Shown: positions 44,681-55,250 of the stretch, in pieces
Position numbering within the stretch: position 1 is the first letter of the stretch
Layout of the letters: the number at the start of each line of letters is the position of its first letter
Origin: Campanula takesimana
Taxonomy: Eukaryota; Streptophyta; Magnoliopsida; Asterales; Campanulaceae
NCBI GenBank assembly: GCA_026119855.1
Contig: JAOWBW010000865.1
Coordinates: 1-64,000, forward strand
Reading direction: 5' to 3'
DNA: 64,000 nucleotides
Notes under the pieces: model-generated
The model's input: the letters and a program-made list of their open reading frames with translations, nothing else
The model's database searches: none
What the model was told of the DNA's origin: nothing
Translations under genes and position numbers: made by a program

Positions 44681-44850
44681 CTCATTCTCTCTCTTACTTT
44701 ACTTTTATACTCACAAAACCAATCAACTTATTATTCCTTCTCATTCATTCTCTCCCCTAATTTACTTTTACACTCACAACACTTACTTCCATAATTTTTT
44801 AATCTACGTGCAAATAGGAGGTATGACTCTTACTCCGGGACGGAGGGAGT
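44681..44850. mobile_element. Truncated CTCCGTCCC-type MITE
   Basis: The right end CCGGGACGGAGGGAG is followed by TA, as in Stowaway MITEs. Two near-copies of CTCATTCTCTC...TTTACTTTTAxACTCACAA lie inside (44681-44720 and 44739-44785). The left end is missing at the gypsy LTR border. Confidence 0.55.
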
Positions 44851-45290
44851 AATATTTAACTATTATAACTAACTAATACTATTAACAGTAATTAGTTAAT
44901 TATAATAGTTAAATATAATTGTTAACTATAATAGTTACTATATAAGTTAATTATATTATTATTAGTTAATCATAATTGTTACAATATATATTAACTATTA
45001 CTATTAATTTTATTATTTAATCATAATAGTTACTATATATGTTAACTATTAGCATTAATACCATTAAGTTTTTTGAAATATTCATACAACAAACTTAAAT
45101 GTACTTCTAAATTAATTAAAAAACATATTTATTACAACTATGTACAACCAAAGCTATGAAAATGTTATGATTAATTTAAAATATACATATATTTTAAAAT
45201 AAAAATATTATGTTAATTTATCAATTAGAAACATCAAAAGAGAAAAATACAACAACATTAACGGAATAGATTCATGTGCGGAGCACGGTT
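44851..45290. repeat. AT-rich palindromic stretch of TTAACTATTATAACT words
   Basis: From 44851 to about 45065 the words TTAACTATTA and TAATAGTTAA recur on both strands, giving many possible hairpins. The rest to 45290 is AT-rich without features. Confidence 0.5.
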
Positions 45291-45293
45291 TAC

Positions 45294-45911
45294 CTCATAG
45301 TTATAAATCCCGTCCCGTACCGGCCGGTATGTCCCATCCCAGTCGAAAACCGGTGCGGTACAGATATAATTCCGTCCCAGTTTCTGTACCGCCCTGAACC
45401 GCCACATACCGTCCAAACCGGTCCGTACCGGACCGAACCGGCCGAGATGGTTGTCCCGGTCGGTACGAGAAAAGAAAGAGTTTTAAACCAATTTTTAATT
45501 GTCGGACCTAATAAAAATATATTCAAACTTGAGTTTTTTTTATATAAAAAAAAACTATGCCCTAGATTTATATTTCACGATTAATCAACATCCATTCACT
45601 GCAATAGAACTCTCAAGGTCATTAAGTCGCTAAACAGAAACAAAGCAGCCTATGTAGTCAAAGAAATTGAAGCTGCAGATCAGTAATTTGTAAGCAATCT
45701 AGACTAAACTTATGCTAGTATTGGTATAGTTTGATGATAAAATACAAGCTTCTGTAATTTTTTATTCACATATGTTATATATAATTATCTTAAAAATTAT
45801 TAAAAAATGCGGTAAATCCGGTATGGTACACCGGTACGTTTCGGTACCGGTACTTCCCATCCCAATAATGGCAAAACCGGTGCGCTGTCCGGAACGGTAT
45901 TTATAACTATG
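45294..45911. mobile_element. Non-autonomous TIR element (about 618 bp) with CCGGTACCGG-rich ends
   Basis: ATAGTTATAAATCCCGT near 45297 and ATTTATAACTAT ending at 45910 are inverted repeats that extend imperfectly into the CGG/CCG-rich subterminal parts. GGTTTAC flanks both sides (45287-45293 and 45911-45917) and may be a 7-8-bp target duplication, as for hAT elements; the superfamily is uncertain. No transposase is encoded. Confidence 0.6.
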
Positions 45912-46460
45912 GTTTACTACACTAGTGTCAATTATTTTAAGAAGTAACGCACTACTCAGAATCATTGATTGGCGGTACCACAATGGCACCGGCCCACTCT
46001 CTAACCAGGACGTAGTTAGGGACCGGCCCATTTTCAAACTAAGATGTTCTTACGGAAAGTCACTTGTGGAGTAATTTTCTCAAAATCCCATCAATAATAT
46101 TTATCTAATTATTTTTATATAGTCTCATTTTTAATTTTTAGCATTTAATTAATTAAAATTTATGATTAATTTCTAAAGATTTCCTGAAATAATACATAAT
46201 TATTAATAAGGAATTTGATTTATTTTTTATTTTTATTTTGAAAAGCACACAAGTTAAAATTTATTGCTCAAACGCCCTTTTAGAGTGTCTCAGAAAGACG
46301 TGTCTCAGACCATGGATGTACCCCTAAAATTTTATGCATACTTTTACTGAATCTAATTATTTTGATGTGATTTTTTAAAGTTTTATGAGTTAACAATAAA
46401 AAAATATTACAAATAACAAGTTTTAGAATTATAAATAAATATTTAATTTCTTTAGACTAG
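45912..46460. other. AT-rich intergenic stretch
   Basis: No gene, terminal repeat or array is recognised. A + T content is very high in 46080-46250. Confidence 0.35.
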
Positions 46461-46600
46461 ATTTTGGGGGAAATTAGTTTCTCACTAATTACAGAAAGTC
46501 CACATTTTTTTTTTACTTACAAGCATTTGGCAAACATTTGAGAAACAGTTTGAAAAATAAGACTTTTATAAGTAGGGAAAAACTAATTTCCCCCAAAAAA
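46461..46600. mobile_element. Short hairpin MITE, about 140 bp
   Basis: TTTTGGGGGAAATTAGTTT (46462-46480) and AAACTAATTTCCCCCAAAA (46580-46598) are perfect 19-base inverted repeats. Imperfect pairing continues inwards (AGAAAGTC with GACTTTTAT). No clear target duplication. Confidence 0.65.
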
Positions 46601-46784
46601 TTTGTGTTTGTAAATTGTGTAAATTTAATTTAATTTAATTTATCATCCAAATCAAAATGAGACTTTATTTTAGAATGAATACCATTCATACGTATCGATG
46701 ATGAATAAAATCACTAAGTTGAATCTACCTCAACAAACATATCCATAAAATAAGTTCAGATGCCAATCTAAGAGAAAAAATTAG

Positions 46785-49251
46785 TGTCACCCCGAATTTT
46801 CTTAATGTATCTTGAGCATTTAATGGCATTTAATATCAATAAATAGCAATAATAAATACTTCAATTTAGGGTTCACAACAGCCCCTTAATTAACCATAAA
46901 TTCACAATAATAGCGGAAGCGTAACTTAACTTGTCTTGGTAGGTAACAACCCTAACCATTAATGTACTTCAACTTACATCAATATAATCAACGTACTTAA
47001 ACTATTAAATGAAAGATCTTCAGTCCACCGTCTTCCTACGGCTGTCTTCCTCGTCTTGTCCTTCTACTTTGATCCTGAAAATAAAATTTATGGAGAAGGG
47101 ATGAGCGAACGAATGCTCAGTAAGTTCATACGTGGCCTCTCCGGTTTCTAAGGAGAGACGACCAGAACGAATACTTAGAATAACTTTTCAAGGATAGGTT
47201 CAGTTACTTTTGGATTCAAGGCTGCAGAACAATACAGTCTTATTACTTTTAAGATTTCACTTTCAAAGGATTATGGCACTACAATCCAAAGGGATTCATT
47301 CAAGTTTCCGTCAATTCCTTGGTAACGTACATTATAACCTCAATGCCAAAGGTACAATTTGTACACCTAGCTTCTTCAGCCAATAGTGTGGGTCGAAACA
47401 TATATGGTATCCACCACATATGCTCGGGGTCTAGAATTATCCTTGTAATCGGACATTCCTGAGAGAAGGCATGTGATCACTCATGCAATCCCTAGTTTAA
47501 GGACGAGTCTTTTCTAACTGGACTGTCCGTCAATGTCTTTTCTAACTGGACATTGGCCACTCTAACAAGTAAGCTTTCGACTTACAAGTTAGAATGAGAA
47601 CATACCAAGGTACAGGTATGTGATGACAAGTTTCAAACTTCGATACTTAGTAGACCGATGGGGACATCACTAAGTATAGATTATTTCAAAGGACGTTCAA
47701 TAACGCAGAGTTCAATCAAGTACTATCATGCCATACTGATAGCTGTCTTTAGAAAGAAATACCGAATTCCAATAAACAGGAGTTCAAATACTGTAAGGAA
47801 CGTAATCCCTTACCTGAATTGCTTTTCCTCGCAATCTTCTCCTTGTGCAAATCTACAAGGCACGGAGTAATTTACTTTAGTATTCTCTACATTGTTAACT
47901 ATTTGTACTTAGTTAACTGAGAGATGCGTTTTAACTTCTTTACTTCGTTACTTCTTTCTTTACGTTTAAGTTTCTGACTTTGATTTACTAGTCAGTCCTT
48001 TAACTTTGCTATAATTGCAATTAAGTCCTTTAACTTTGGGTAATTACAATTTGGTCCTTGGACTTTGGTTTGGTTCATAAGGTCCCCTAAGTTTCTCTTT
48101 TCAATCACTTAGGCCCCTCTAACTTCAAAGGTTTCCTTTTTATTCCTTTTAACCTTAATTCTTTTCGATTTAGTCCTTTTCCGTTAGGAAACTAACTGAA
48201 ACTTCTTATCTTTTCCTTTCTCGTTAACTTTTTAACCTTCTAAGTCTTCCAAGGATTTATTCTATTTCCTCAAGTTATTTTCTAACTTGTTAACAATCCT
48301 TTAACGGTTTTTGTTTTCTTCCGTTAGAAACTTAACGGAAACACTAACTTTCCGTCCCAATTCTTAACATCTTCAAACCGAATTCAACACCCATAATTCA
48401 CCATCATTGCCGAGACATGTATGTTCTATAATCCATTGATTTGCTTCAATTTTCTAGTTCTTTAAATTTTTCTAAATTCCCAAACATCAATATTATTCAC
48501 AATACACTTAACAAGATCATCTAAATCAACAAAATAAATTCTTTAATGTTCTAGGCCATTCGGCCGAAACTAGGTATTGGGGAAAATCCATATTTTTTCT
48601 TCTTTTGATAAACCCAATTCAACCTCAATGATTTATATGTTAAATTCCCAAGCATTGCATAATATAAATCAATTCAAACGTGATTATAAAATCAATCTTA
48701 AAATAAACTAGTATCAAGATTACTATATTTTATTCCTTCATACTATTTAGATCAACCCCAAAATCCTTTAAAATTTTATCATCATTCACTAGCATGCAAA
48801 ACCCTAATGTTCATATTCTTAAATCATGCGTAGATTAGTTTTAATAATCCAAAATCAATGAAATAAATTTTGGAGAGTAGGATTTAGTATTACCTTGAGA
48901 ATGATCGGATTGGATCTCCCAAATAATGGCCGGAAAATTTCTTCTTCCCCCTCCTCTTGATCGGCTGCCGGCGGCAATACTTAGGGTTAGGGTTTTGTTT
49001 TTTTTTCTTTTTTTTTTTTTTTTTTTTCTAGTTTATGATAATAATGATTCCTAATTGACTAACTCATTAATTTATACTTTGGGTTGGTTCCTAATTGGGT
49101 TGGGGTTTTACTAATAAAATCTTGGGCCAATCTAATTTCCTTGGGCCGCACCTCTTTAAGTTACTTTAAAATTCTAATTATCATTTAATTAGTTTAATAA
49201 AGAAAACCGAAATAAATTAAATACTTAAAAAAAAAAATCCCGGTTATTACA
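46785..49251 (-). mobile_element. Solo LTR of a Ty3/gypsy-type element (2467 bp), target duplication ATTAG
   Basis: On minus it starts TGTAATAACCGGGA and ends CGGGGTGACA. ATTAG is present on both sides (46780-46784 and 49252-49256), an exact 5-bp target duplication, and no interior or second LTR is present. TGTAATAACC...GTGACA ends resemble those of the gypsy LTRs at 42842 and 56863. Long pyrimidine-rich and T-rich parts lie at 47990-48250 and 48995-49028. Best explained by LTR-LTR recombination that removed the interior. Confidence 0.85.
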
Positions 49252-49256
49252 ATTAG

Positions 49257-49520
49257 AGCCTAATTCTTGCCGATTGAGAATCATCCAGAGAGAACAAAGA
49301 ATATTCAATATTTTTAGTTATTGCATTGAATTGAAATCATTCTAAACAAAATATACATAGTAAAAACGGATTAGATGAACATCTTGGCCTGCTAGGCAAT
49401 CGAGCATTTCGTCTGTTGTTAATCTAAACATACGTGTGAATTTCAATGAAACTTCTCGAATAAATATCGAGATATCTAACTGTCACGTAATCGAACTGTG
49501 TACTGACGACCCGCCCTAAG
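49257..49520 (-). other. 3' flank of the DUF946 gene
   Basis: AT-rich, no coding signal; probably contains the 3' untranslated region and polyadenylation site of the gene that ends at 49521. Confidence 0.4.
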
Positions 49521-51218
49521 TCAAGCCCAACCCCTCTCATCTCCGCTCCAACTAACTTTCATTTTAGGCCCAGTAGGCCCATCTTCATACAATACCTCAG
49601 GAGGTATACCCCTAACTAATTTCTCAAACATTTTCTTCAATGTACCAGGTAAGAACTTCTCCACTTTCCTAATTTCACTATCAAGATCATAGTCAACTTT
49701 TGGACCCCATGCTCTAGCATAGTTCAACCATGGTGGTTCAACCACTTCTGACCCCAAATACTCAGCTGCAACCACCACATAATTTACCCCTGTATCCATC
49801 ATATATTTACTCTTTGCAGTATCATCCCTCACTCCAACCCCTCCTCCACCCCCTATCAACACCAATCCCGCGTGCGGGTACGCCGCATGCCCGTGTAAAG
49901 ACGCGTACACGATTGGTTTCTTGCTTCCATCGTAGTACTCGAGTTGAGACGCGTCCACCCATTGGCCCCCACTATGTTGGGAAAAGAACACGCTAGATAA
50001 TTCCCCGTTAAAGTTATTAATCCTCAATGTCACATGTTCCCAATCACCAACATGTTCACCTATCTTTCCCAACCCAATGTTCATAAACTTCACTTTAGCC
50101 CTAGCTCCCCCATTGAATGGGTAAAAAACCCAAATGACAATATCCGTAAACGTCCCTCCGTTCATGGACTTAACATGTAAATACGCCCCAGCATTCTGTA
50201 AGTCACCTTTCTTGACTGTATCGCTAGCTGAACCATCAATTGGCAAGTTCAACCAGTACTTCTCATCATTTGAACCTCCCTGCGGGAGGTTCGATCCAGT
50301 CGGGTCAATACGACTCGGGTTTGATTCATCACCCTTGTGATACAAAAGGGCCCCATTTCGAAAAAACCACTCTACTCCAGACGGCAAAAACTGTTCATCC
50401 GGATGGAAATAAATCACAGGAGAATAAGTTTGGACCAATGATTTAATTTGGTCCAAACTTGGCACGCTTGATAATTTACCATTGACATTCTTTAAACCAG
50501 CCAAAATTGTAGTAGATCCGGACCCACCATTATGGCTACAAACATACCCGTGAGTATAGCCTTATCATGTGATCGTGGTCTCGAGACATACACATTGAAC
50601 CCATCCCCCGGTCCCCAAACCCACGTATCAGCAACTGCCACGTCCGTATAATCGGACCGGACACACCGGACTTTCTCCGGCGATGGCTTCTCCGACGAGT
50701 TGGTGACAACATAGCCAACCGAATTGTACCCATGGGAGGCACAGGAAGCCATATATGACCAATACCAATTTTTGAATCACTATAATTACTACTCCAAATC
50801 AGAGTGTAATCAATCGGAGGTTTCAAAATACGGCCATTTGTAACATCCTTAGCAACAATAACGCCGCCGGCTTGTTGGACATTGTTTGATTTGACGTACG
50901 AACCTAACGGAAAAAATCCTTCCGGCAATGAATTTGAAGATGGTTCGTAAAAGGTTGCGCCGATATTGTTCGGTCCGCCGCCGTCCGAAGCTGCCCAGAT
51001 TTGGTCGAATGAGTTTACTTGTCGGATTAATAATCCTCCAAAATCAATAACTCCGGTTGCGAAACCTTCACCTGAGATCCGATATAAATTATCTTACTAC
51101 ATAAAAGTGTAACAAATTTGAATACGTTAATTAATAAGAAAATTGGAGTAATTAATTGAAATGAACACCGAGAGAAACTTAACTTACCCGGAGGATACGG
51201 CGGCCGTTGAGCAGCCAT
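49521..51218 (-). pseudogene. DUF946 / VPS62-like plant gene, two exons, two single-base frameshifts
   Basis: Exon 1 is 51218-51188 (ATG, 31 bases) before GTAAGTT; exon 2 starts at 51071 after CAG, and the phase joins exactly (intron 51072-51187, 116 bases). The protein matches plant DUF946 proteins (vacuolar protein sorting 62 family): FGGLLIRQVNSFDQIWA early, YSPVIYFHPDEQFLPSGVEWFF, DPTGSNLPQGGSND, WVFYPFNGGARAKV, GEHVGDWEHVTLRI, SQHSGG and the end GPTGPKMKVSW before the stop at 49521. Two breaks are visible: near 50730, after the PVPPMG stretch, and near 50525, after the GMFVAI stretch. Each fits one missing base, so the expected single frame of roughly 520-560 residues is split into three. 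All other conserved parts are undamaged, so either sequencing errors or a recent loss could explain it. The family's biochemical function is not established. Confidence 0.88.
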
Positions 51219-51475
51219 TGAAGCAGAAGATAAGGATTAAAAAGGACGTGGATAATGAGAAATAATTAGGCATTGAATTGGGATGAAACGGAGGGATTCG
51301 AATATTTTAGAGAGGGAGTGATATAATTGTCAATGGGATTGAAAATGGAAGACAAACATGGATAAAAAAGGAGGCAAGACAACACAAGTCCACATAAGAT
51401 GAAAATGTGCCGTATAAGGTATCTAATAGTAGTACATTAATATGCGAATTTGCTTTTCATGGAGCGAAAATTTAA
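51219..51475 (-). promoter_or_regulatory. Upstream region of the DUF946 gene
   Basis: The 260 bases between the start codon and the MITE should hold the core promoter. I see no clear TATA box; ATTATATCA on minus at about 51328-51320 is a weak candidate. Confidence 0.3.
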
Positions 51476-51477
51476 TA

Positions 51478-51656
51478 CTCTCTCCGTCCCAAAATGATCT
51501 TCTCATTTATCATTTTTCATTATTCTAATAAGTTCTTCTCATTTCTATAATTTATGCTTAATTGTTCATAAACACAACATGGTTAGTGAAGCAAGTGTTC
51601 CTATCTTTGAAAAGTTTGAATAATCAAATGTGAAGATCATTTTGGGACGGAGAGAG
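51478..51656. mobile_element. Stowaway-like MITE, intact (179 bp)
   Basis: CTCTCTCCGTCCCAAAATG at the left and CATTTTGGGACGGAGAGAG at the right are near-perfect inverted repeats, flanked by TA on both sides (51476-51477, 51657-51658). This is the classic Stowaway/Mariner arrangement. It lies about 260 bases upstream of the DUF946 start codon. Confidence 0.9.
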
Positions 51657-51806
51657 TATTTATTTTAGGAAAGAAAAAGTAATACCGAAAAATTCCTCAA
51701 ATGACCTCCCGTTCCCGTTTAGATGTTATTCTTTTTTAAAAGAGAGATTGTTTGTAAATTTCAAATAGAGAGTTCTCCTGAAATTGTAATTCCCCAAACA
51801 CCTCTA

Positions 51807-52000
51807 AGGCTCCGTTTGTTTCGCGTAAAATAACTTCCGGAAAATGTTTTTCCTATTTTTGGGTGTTTGTTACGCACCGGAAAATGAGGAAAATATTTTC
51901 CGGAAAATGGTTTTCCCTCTTTTCTAAGTAAAATGACTTACGGATTTTTACTAAGTAAATCATTTTCCGGAAAATGTTAACTCTCTCACTCACACCCAAC
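51807..52000. mobile_element. Transposon-like end with TTTTCCGGAAAATG words
   Basis: GGCTCCGTTTGTTTCGCGTA followed by repeated TTTTCCGGAAAATG palindromes is a sequence I associate with plant hAT-type MITEs. The opposite end was not found, so the element may be truncated or may enclose the arrays that follow. Confidence 0.4.
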
Positions 52001-52009
52001 TCTCCATAA

Positions 52010-52560
52010 AACCCCACCCTACCCACTACACCTCTAACACCACCCTCTTCATCCATCCTATCCACCACCCCACCCTACCCCCACCCCACCAAAAAAAAAA
52101 AAACTTTTCACTCATATTAAAAAAAAAAAAAATGAATATCTCCACCACCCTCACTACCCCAGCACCCACCCCACCCCCACCCTACCCCACCACCCACCAA
52201 AAAAAAAAAAACTTCTTTTCACTCATATTAAAAAAATAATTTAACATCTCCACCCCCCCACTACCCCAGCACCACCCCACCCCCCACCCTACCCCACCAC
52301 CCCACCAAAAAAAAAAAAACTTCTTTTCACTCATATTAAAAAAAAATTGAACATTTCCACCACCCCCAACTACCACAGCACCCACCCCACCCCACCCACC
52401 CACCCTACCAAAAAAAAAAAAAAAATCTTTTCACTCATATTAAAAAAAATGAATATCTCCACCACCCCCAACTACCCCACACCCACCCCACCCCACCAAA
52501 AAAAAAAAAAAAACCTTCTTTTCACTCATTAAAAAAAAACCTTCTTTTCACTCAATTGTT
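52010..52560. repeat. Tandem array of about 85-95 bases, CACCCTACCCCACC...TTTTCACTCATATT
   Basis: About six units, each with a CCACCCC-rich part, a run of A, CTTCTTTTCACTCATATTAAAAAA, and TGAATATCTCCACCACC. The last unit is shortened. The runs of A vary in length, as expected for slippage. Confidence 0.85.
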
Positions 52561-52905
52561 CTTGGAACAATTGCGAACTTACAATTGTGAACTTACATTT
52601 GTGAACTTACAACAGTGAACTTGTTCGAACAAGTGCGAACTTGTTCTTGGAACAAGTGCGAACTTACAATTGCGAACTTGTTTTTGGAACAAATGCGAAC
52701 TTGTTATTGAAACAATTGCGAACTTACATTTGCGAACTTACAATTGCGAACTTACATTTTTGAACTTACAATTTGTAAACTTACAACTGTGAACTTGTTC
52801 GAACAATTGCGAACATGTTTTTGGAACAAGTACGAACTTGTTATTGGAACAATTGCGAACTTACAATTGCGAAACTTACATTTGCGAACTTACAATTGTA
52901 AACTT
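52546..52905. repeat. Short repeat array of GCGAACTTACAATT / TTGTTCTTGGAACAA words
   Basis: Variants of AATTGCGAACTTACA and TTGGAACAAxTGCGAACTTG alternate through the stretch with period near 17-18 bases. Confidence 0.8.
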
Positions 52906-52907
52906 AC

Positions 52908-53069
52908 AACTGTGAACTTACTGATTAGTTCACAGTTGTTTGGTCGCCGGATTCGATCGTGTTTTTAGTAGTTTTGTTGACAACTGTGAACTTACTGATT
53001 AGTTCACAGTTGTTTGGTCGCTGGAGTTGTTTAGATGACAACTGAGAACTTACTGATAAGTTCTCAGTT
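52908..53069. repeat. Three hairpin units AACTGTGAACT...AGTTCACAGTT
   Basis: Perfect inverted repeats at 52908-52937, 52982-53011 and 53040-53069. The first two have arms AACTGTGAACT/AGTTCACAGTT; the third has AACTGAGAACT/AGTTCTCAGTT, so both arms changed together. Each is followed by GTTTGGTCGC or a variant. Confidence 0.85.
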
Positions 53070-53079
53070 ATTTGATCAC

Positions 53080-53630
53080 GGGAGATGGTCGACGGAGGTG
53101 GTCGCCGGATTATGGCACAAAAAAAAACTCGCCGGAAAAAGGTGACCGGAGGTGGTCGCCGGAAAATGGCAGTCGGAGGTGGTCACCGGAAAATTGTGGC
53201 CGGGGTGGTCGCCGGAATATGGTCGCCGGAAAAATGGTGGTTGGAGGTGGTTGCCGGAAATGATGGCCGAAACATGGTCGCCGGGAAAACGGTAGCCGGA
53301 AAATGGTGGCCGGAGGTGGCCGCCGGAAAATGGTGGCCGGAGGTGGCCGTCGGAAAATGGTGGCCGGAGGTGGCCGCCGGAAAAATGGTGGCCGGAGGTG
53401 GCCGCCGGAAAATGGTGGCCGGAGACGGCCGCTGGAAAATGGTCGCCGGAGACGGTGACCGGAAATGGTCGCCGGAAAATGGTGGCCGGAAAATGTCACC
53501 GGAAAATATTACCGGAAAAGTGGCCGAAAAAAGGTTGCCGAGAGGTGGTGGTGGTCGGTGGCCGGAGGTGGTTGCCGGCCGCTCAAAGTTGTTGACCGGT
53601 GAGAAGGTGAAAGGTTGAGGAGGGAGGGGT
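53080..53630. repeat. Array of about 24 bases, GGTGGCCGGAGGTGGCCGCCGGAAAAT
   Basis: About 20 degenerate units built on GCCGGAAAATGGTGGCCGGAGGTG. A 177-codon frame on + (53085-53618, with GKWWPEVAAGKW repeats) and a 129-codon frame on - run through it; both are products of the repeat in my reading. Confidence 0.85.
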
Positions 53631-53930
53631 AATCATGTAATTTCCAGTCATTTAGTAAGGGCATTCATGCCCTTTTAATATTCCTTGGACTAGGTGGTAA
53701 TATTGAAAATACCTTGGACTAGGTGGTAGTTTAGATTCTAATGAGGGACTAAATGGGAGTTGCCCCTAAGAATAATTATAGTTTTGTTGTAATAGTGTAA
53801 GAAAATTTAATTGTGCACCTGCTGAAGAAAAACTCTAGGTCCGCCACTGGATGGGATGTACATGAATAGGAAAATAACTTGCGTGAAACGTTTGACGATT
53901 TTTGTTGAGAAAGTAAATAATTTGCTTTTT
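53631..53930. other. Unassigned stretch
   Basis: A short duplication (ACCTTGGACTAGGTGGTA at about 53682 and 53712) and CTAGGTCCGCCACTGG at about 53835 are the only notable words. No gene. Confidence 0.35.
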
Positions 53931-53931
53931 A

Positions 53932-55242
53932 TGATTCAAAGGCATATTCCCAACAATCTCCACCTTGACTTTGAATCTCTTCGAACCATAATTCATATCC
54001 ACAAACTGAACCTAACTCCACCTTGAGTTGAATCCTACGCTTCCGAATATATCTTTCCACCTCCGCCTTTGTCTTTGTCAAGACCCCAACTTTGTTCACC
54101 CAAAAACAACCACGTTTACTTAGTCAAGCAAACGACTTTTTCGGCTCAACTTGTGCAATGATTTCTAGATCCCTAGAACCTTCACCACAACTTTGACAAG
54201 CATATCCGAAATACCAAATTCACGATCACCAAATTTGAATACAATATCACCCATATGACGACAATCGATCTTATCTCAAACATCAACATGCTTCAAACTA
54301 TTCTTGGATTACCAACGAATACGAACAAATACCCTTGAACGACTTGAACAAATCACTTCTCATTCTGGCGATGTATCTCGAACCTATGATTACTTATTTG
54401 GATTTCTTCCACATAAGCATCTACACAAATGGAAATTGCACATGAACTGCACGACTGCGCGATGTCTGCACGAAACCGCTACAAAATTCCACTAACATGT
54501 GCTTTTACTTATTTTGTTTCTTTGACCTCTCCACAACGCCGATGAGAGCCAATAAACTAGCATTTATGTCTCCAAAAGACTTCTAGACCATCAAAATATA
54601 GTGTTTCACCGAAAACTTGAGACTGTATACCTCTATCCATCTTCTTCTTTTCTGCAGCGGAATCCCAGATCTCTAAATTAGCCGGGCTCTGATACCACTT
54701 GTTAGAGAAAAATATATATAAATGATGATCAAAGAAATAATCAATCACAACATAAGAATTTACGTGGTTCACCCTTGGTTACGTCTACAGGTAAATGGGG
54801 AATATATTACTTTCAATGGTGATTACAAAAGGCAATCTCTCTAATTTAGATGCACGAATTATTTAGGAAAATAATTCCGTCAACCTAAATCCTAGATCTC
54901 TACTTGTATCTATCAAAGATGAAAGACTAAAAAATATGCTAGGGGAAAGGGTAGTATTTATAGTCATAAATACTTAAATCCCTAAAGGAGAATAAATCAT
55001 ATTCCTTGTATACAAAGTATCTGGAATCCTATTTCTTGTGTACAAAGTAATTATTCTCATTAGGAAACGGTTTCCTAATTCTTGAATAATTCCTTGTACC
55101 AATAAAAAACCTAATTAAATCAATAAATCTTAATCCTTGTACGAAAAGGATTTCCTTTTTCCAATTCAAGTCCTAAGAATTACTCGACTTGTCGCGGATA
55201 TATCCTTAACCAGTAGTAATATTCAAAAGCATATTCCCAACA
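53932..55242 (-). mobile_element. Small non-autonomous copia element on minus
   Basis: On minus: LTR 55242-54700 (TGTTGGGAATATGC to TTCTCTAACA, 543 bp), primer site TGGTATCAGAGC (complement at 54686-54697), about 730 bases of interior, polypurine tract AAGGTGGAGAT, then the start of the 3' LTR at 53955, TGTTGGGAATATGCC. Only about 23 bases of the 3' LTR match the 5' LTR before the sequences diverge. The interior encodes no recognisable protein. Confidence 0.7.
54700..55242 (-). repeat. 5' LTR of the small copia element (543 bp)
   Basis: Bounded by the primer site on one side and TATTCCCAACA on the other. AT-rich; no coding. Confidence 0.75.
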
Positions 55243-55250
55243 GGATCAAT

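Noticed and set aside
47658..47870. Short frames inside the solo LTR
   Set aside because: No motif, and the LTR ends and target duplication explain the region.
53085..53618. Open frame of 177 codons (and one of 129 on the other strand)
   Set aside because: Both frames run through a GCCGGAAAATGGTGG array and have only repeat-derived composition; no start context, splice sites or motif supports a gene.
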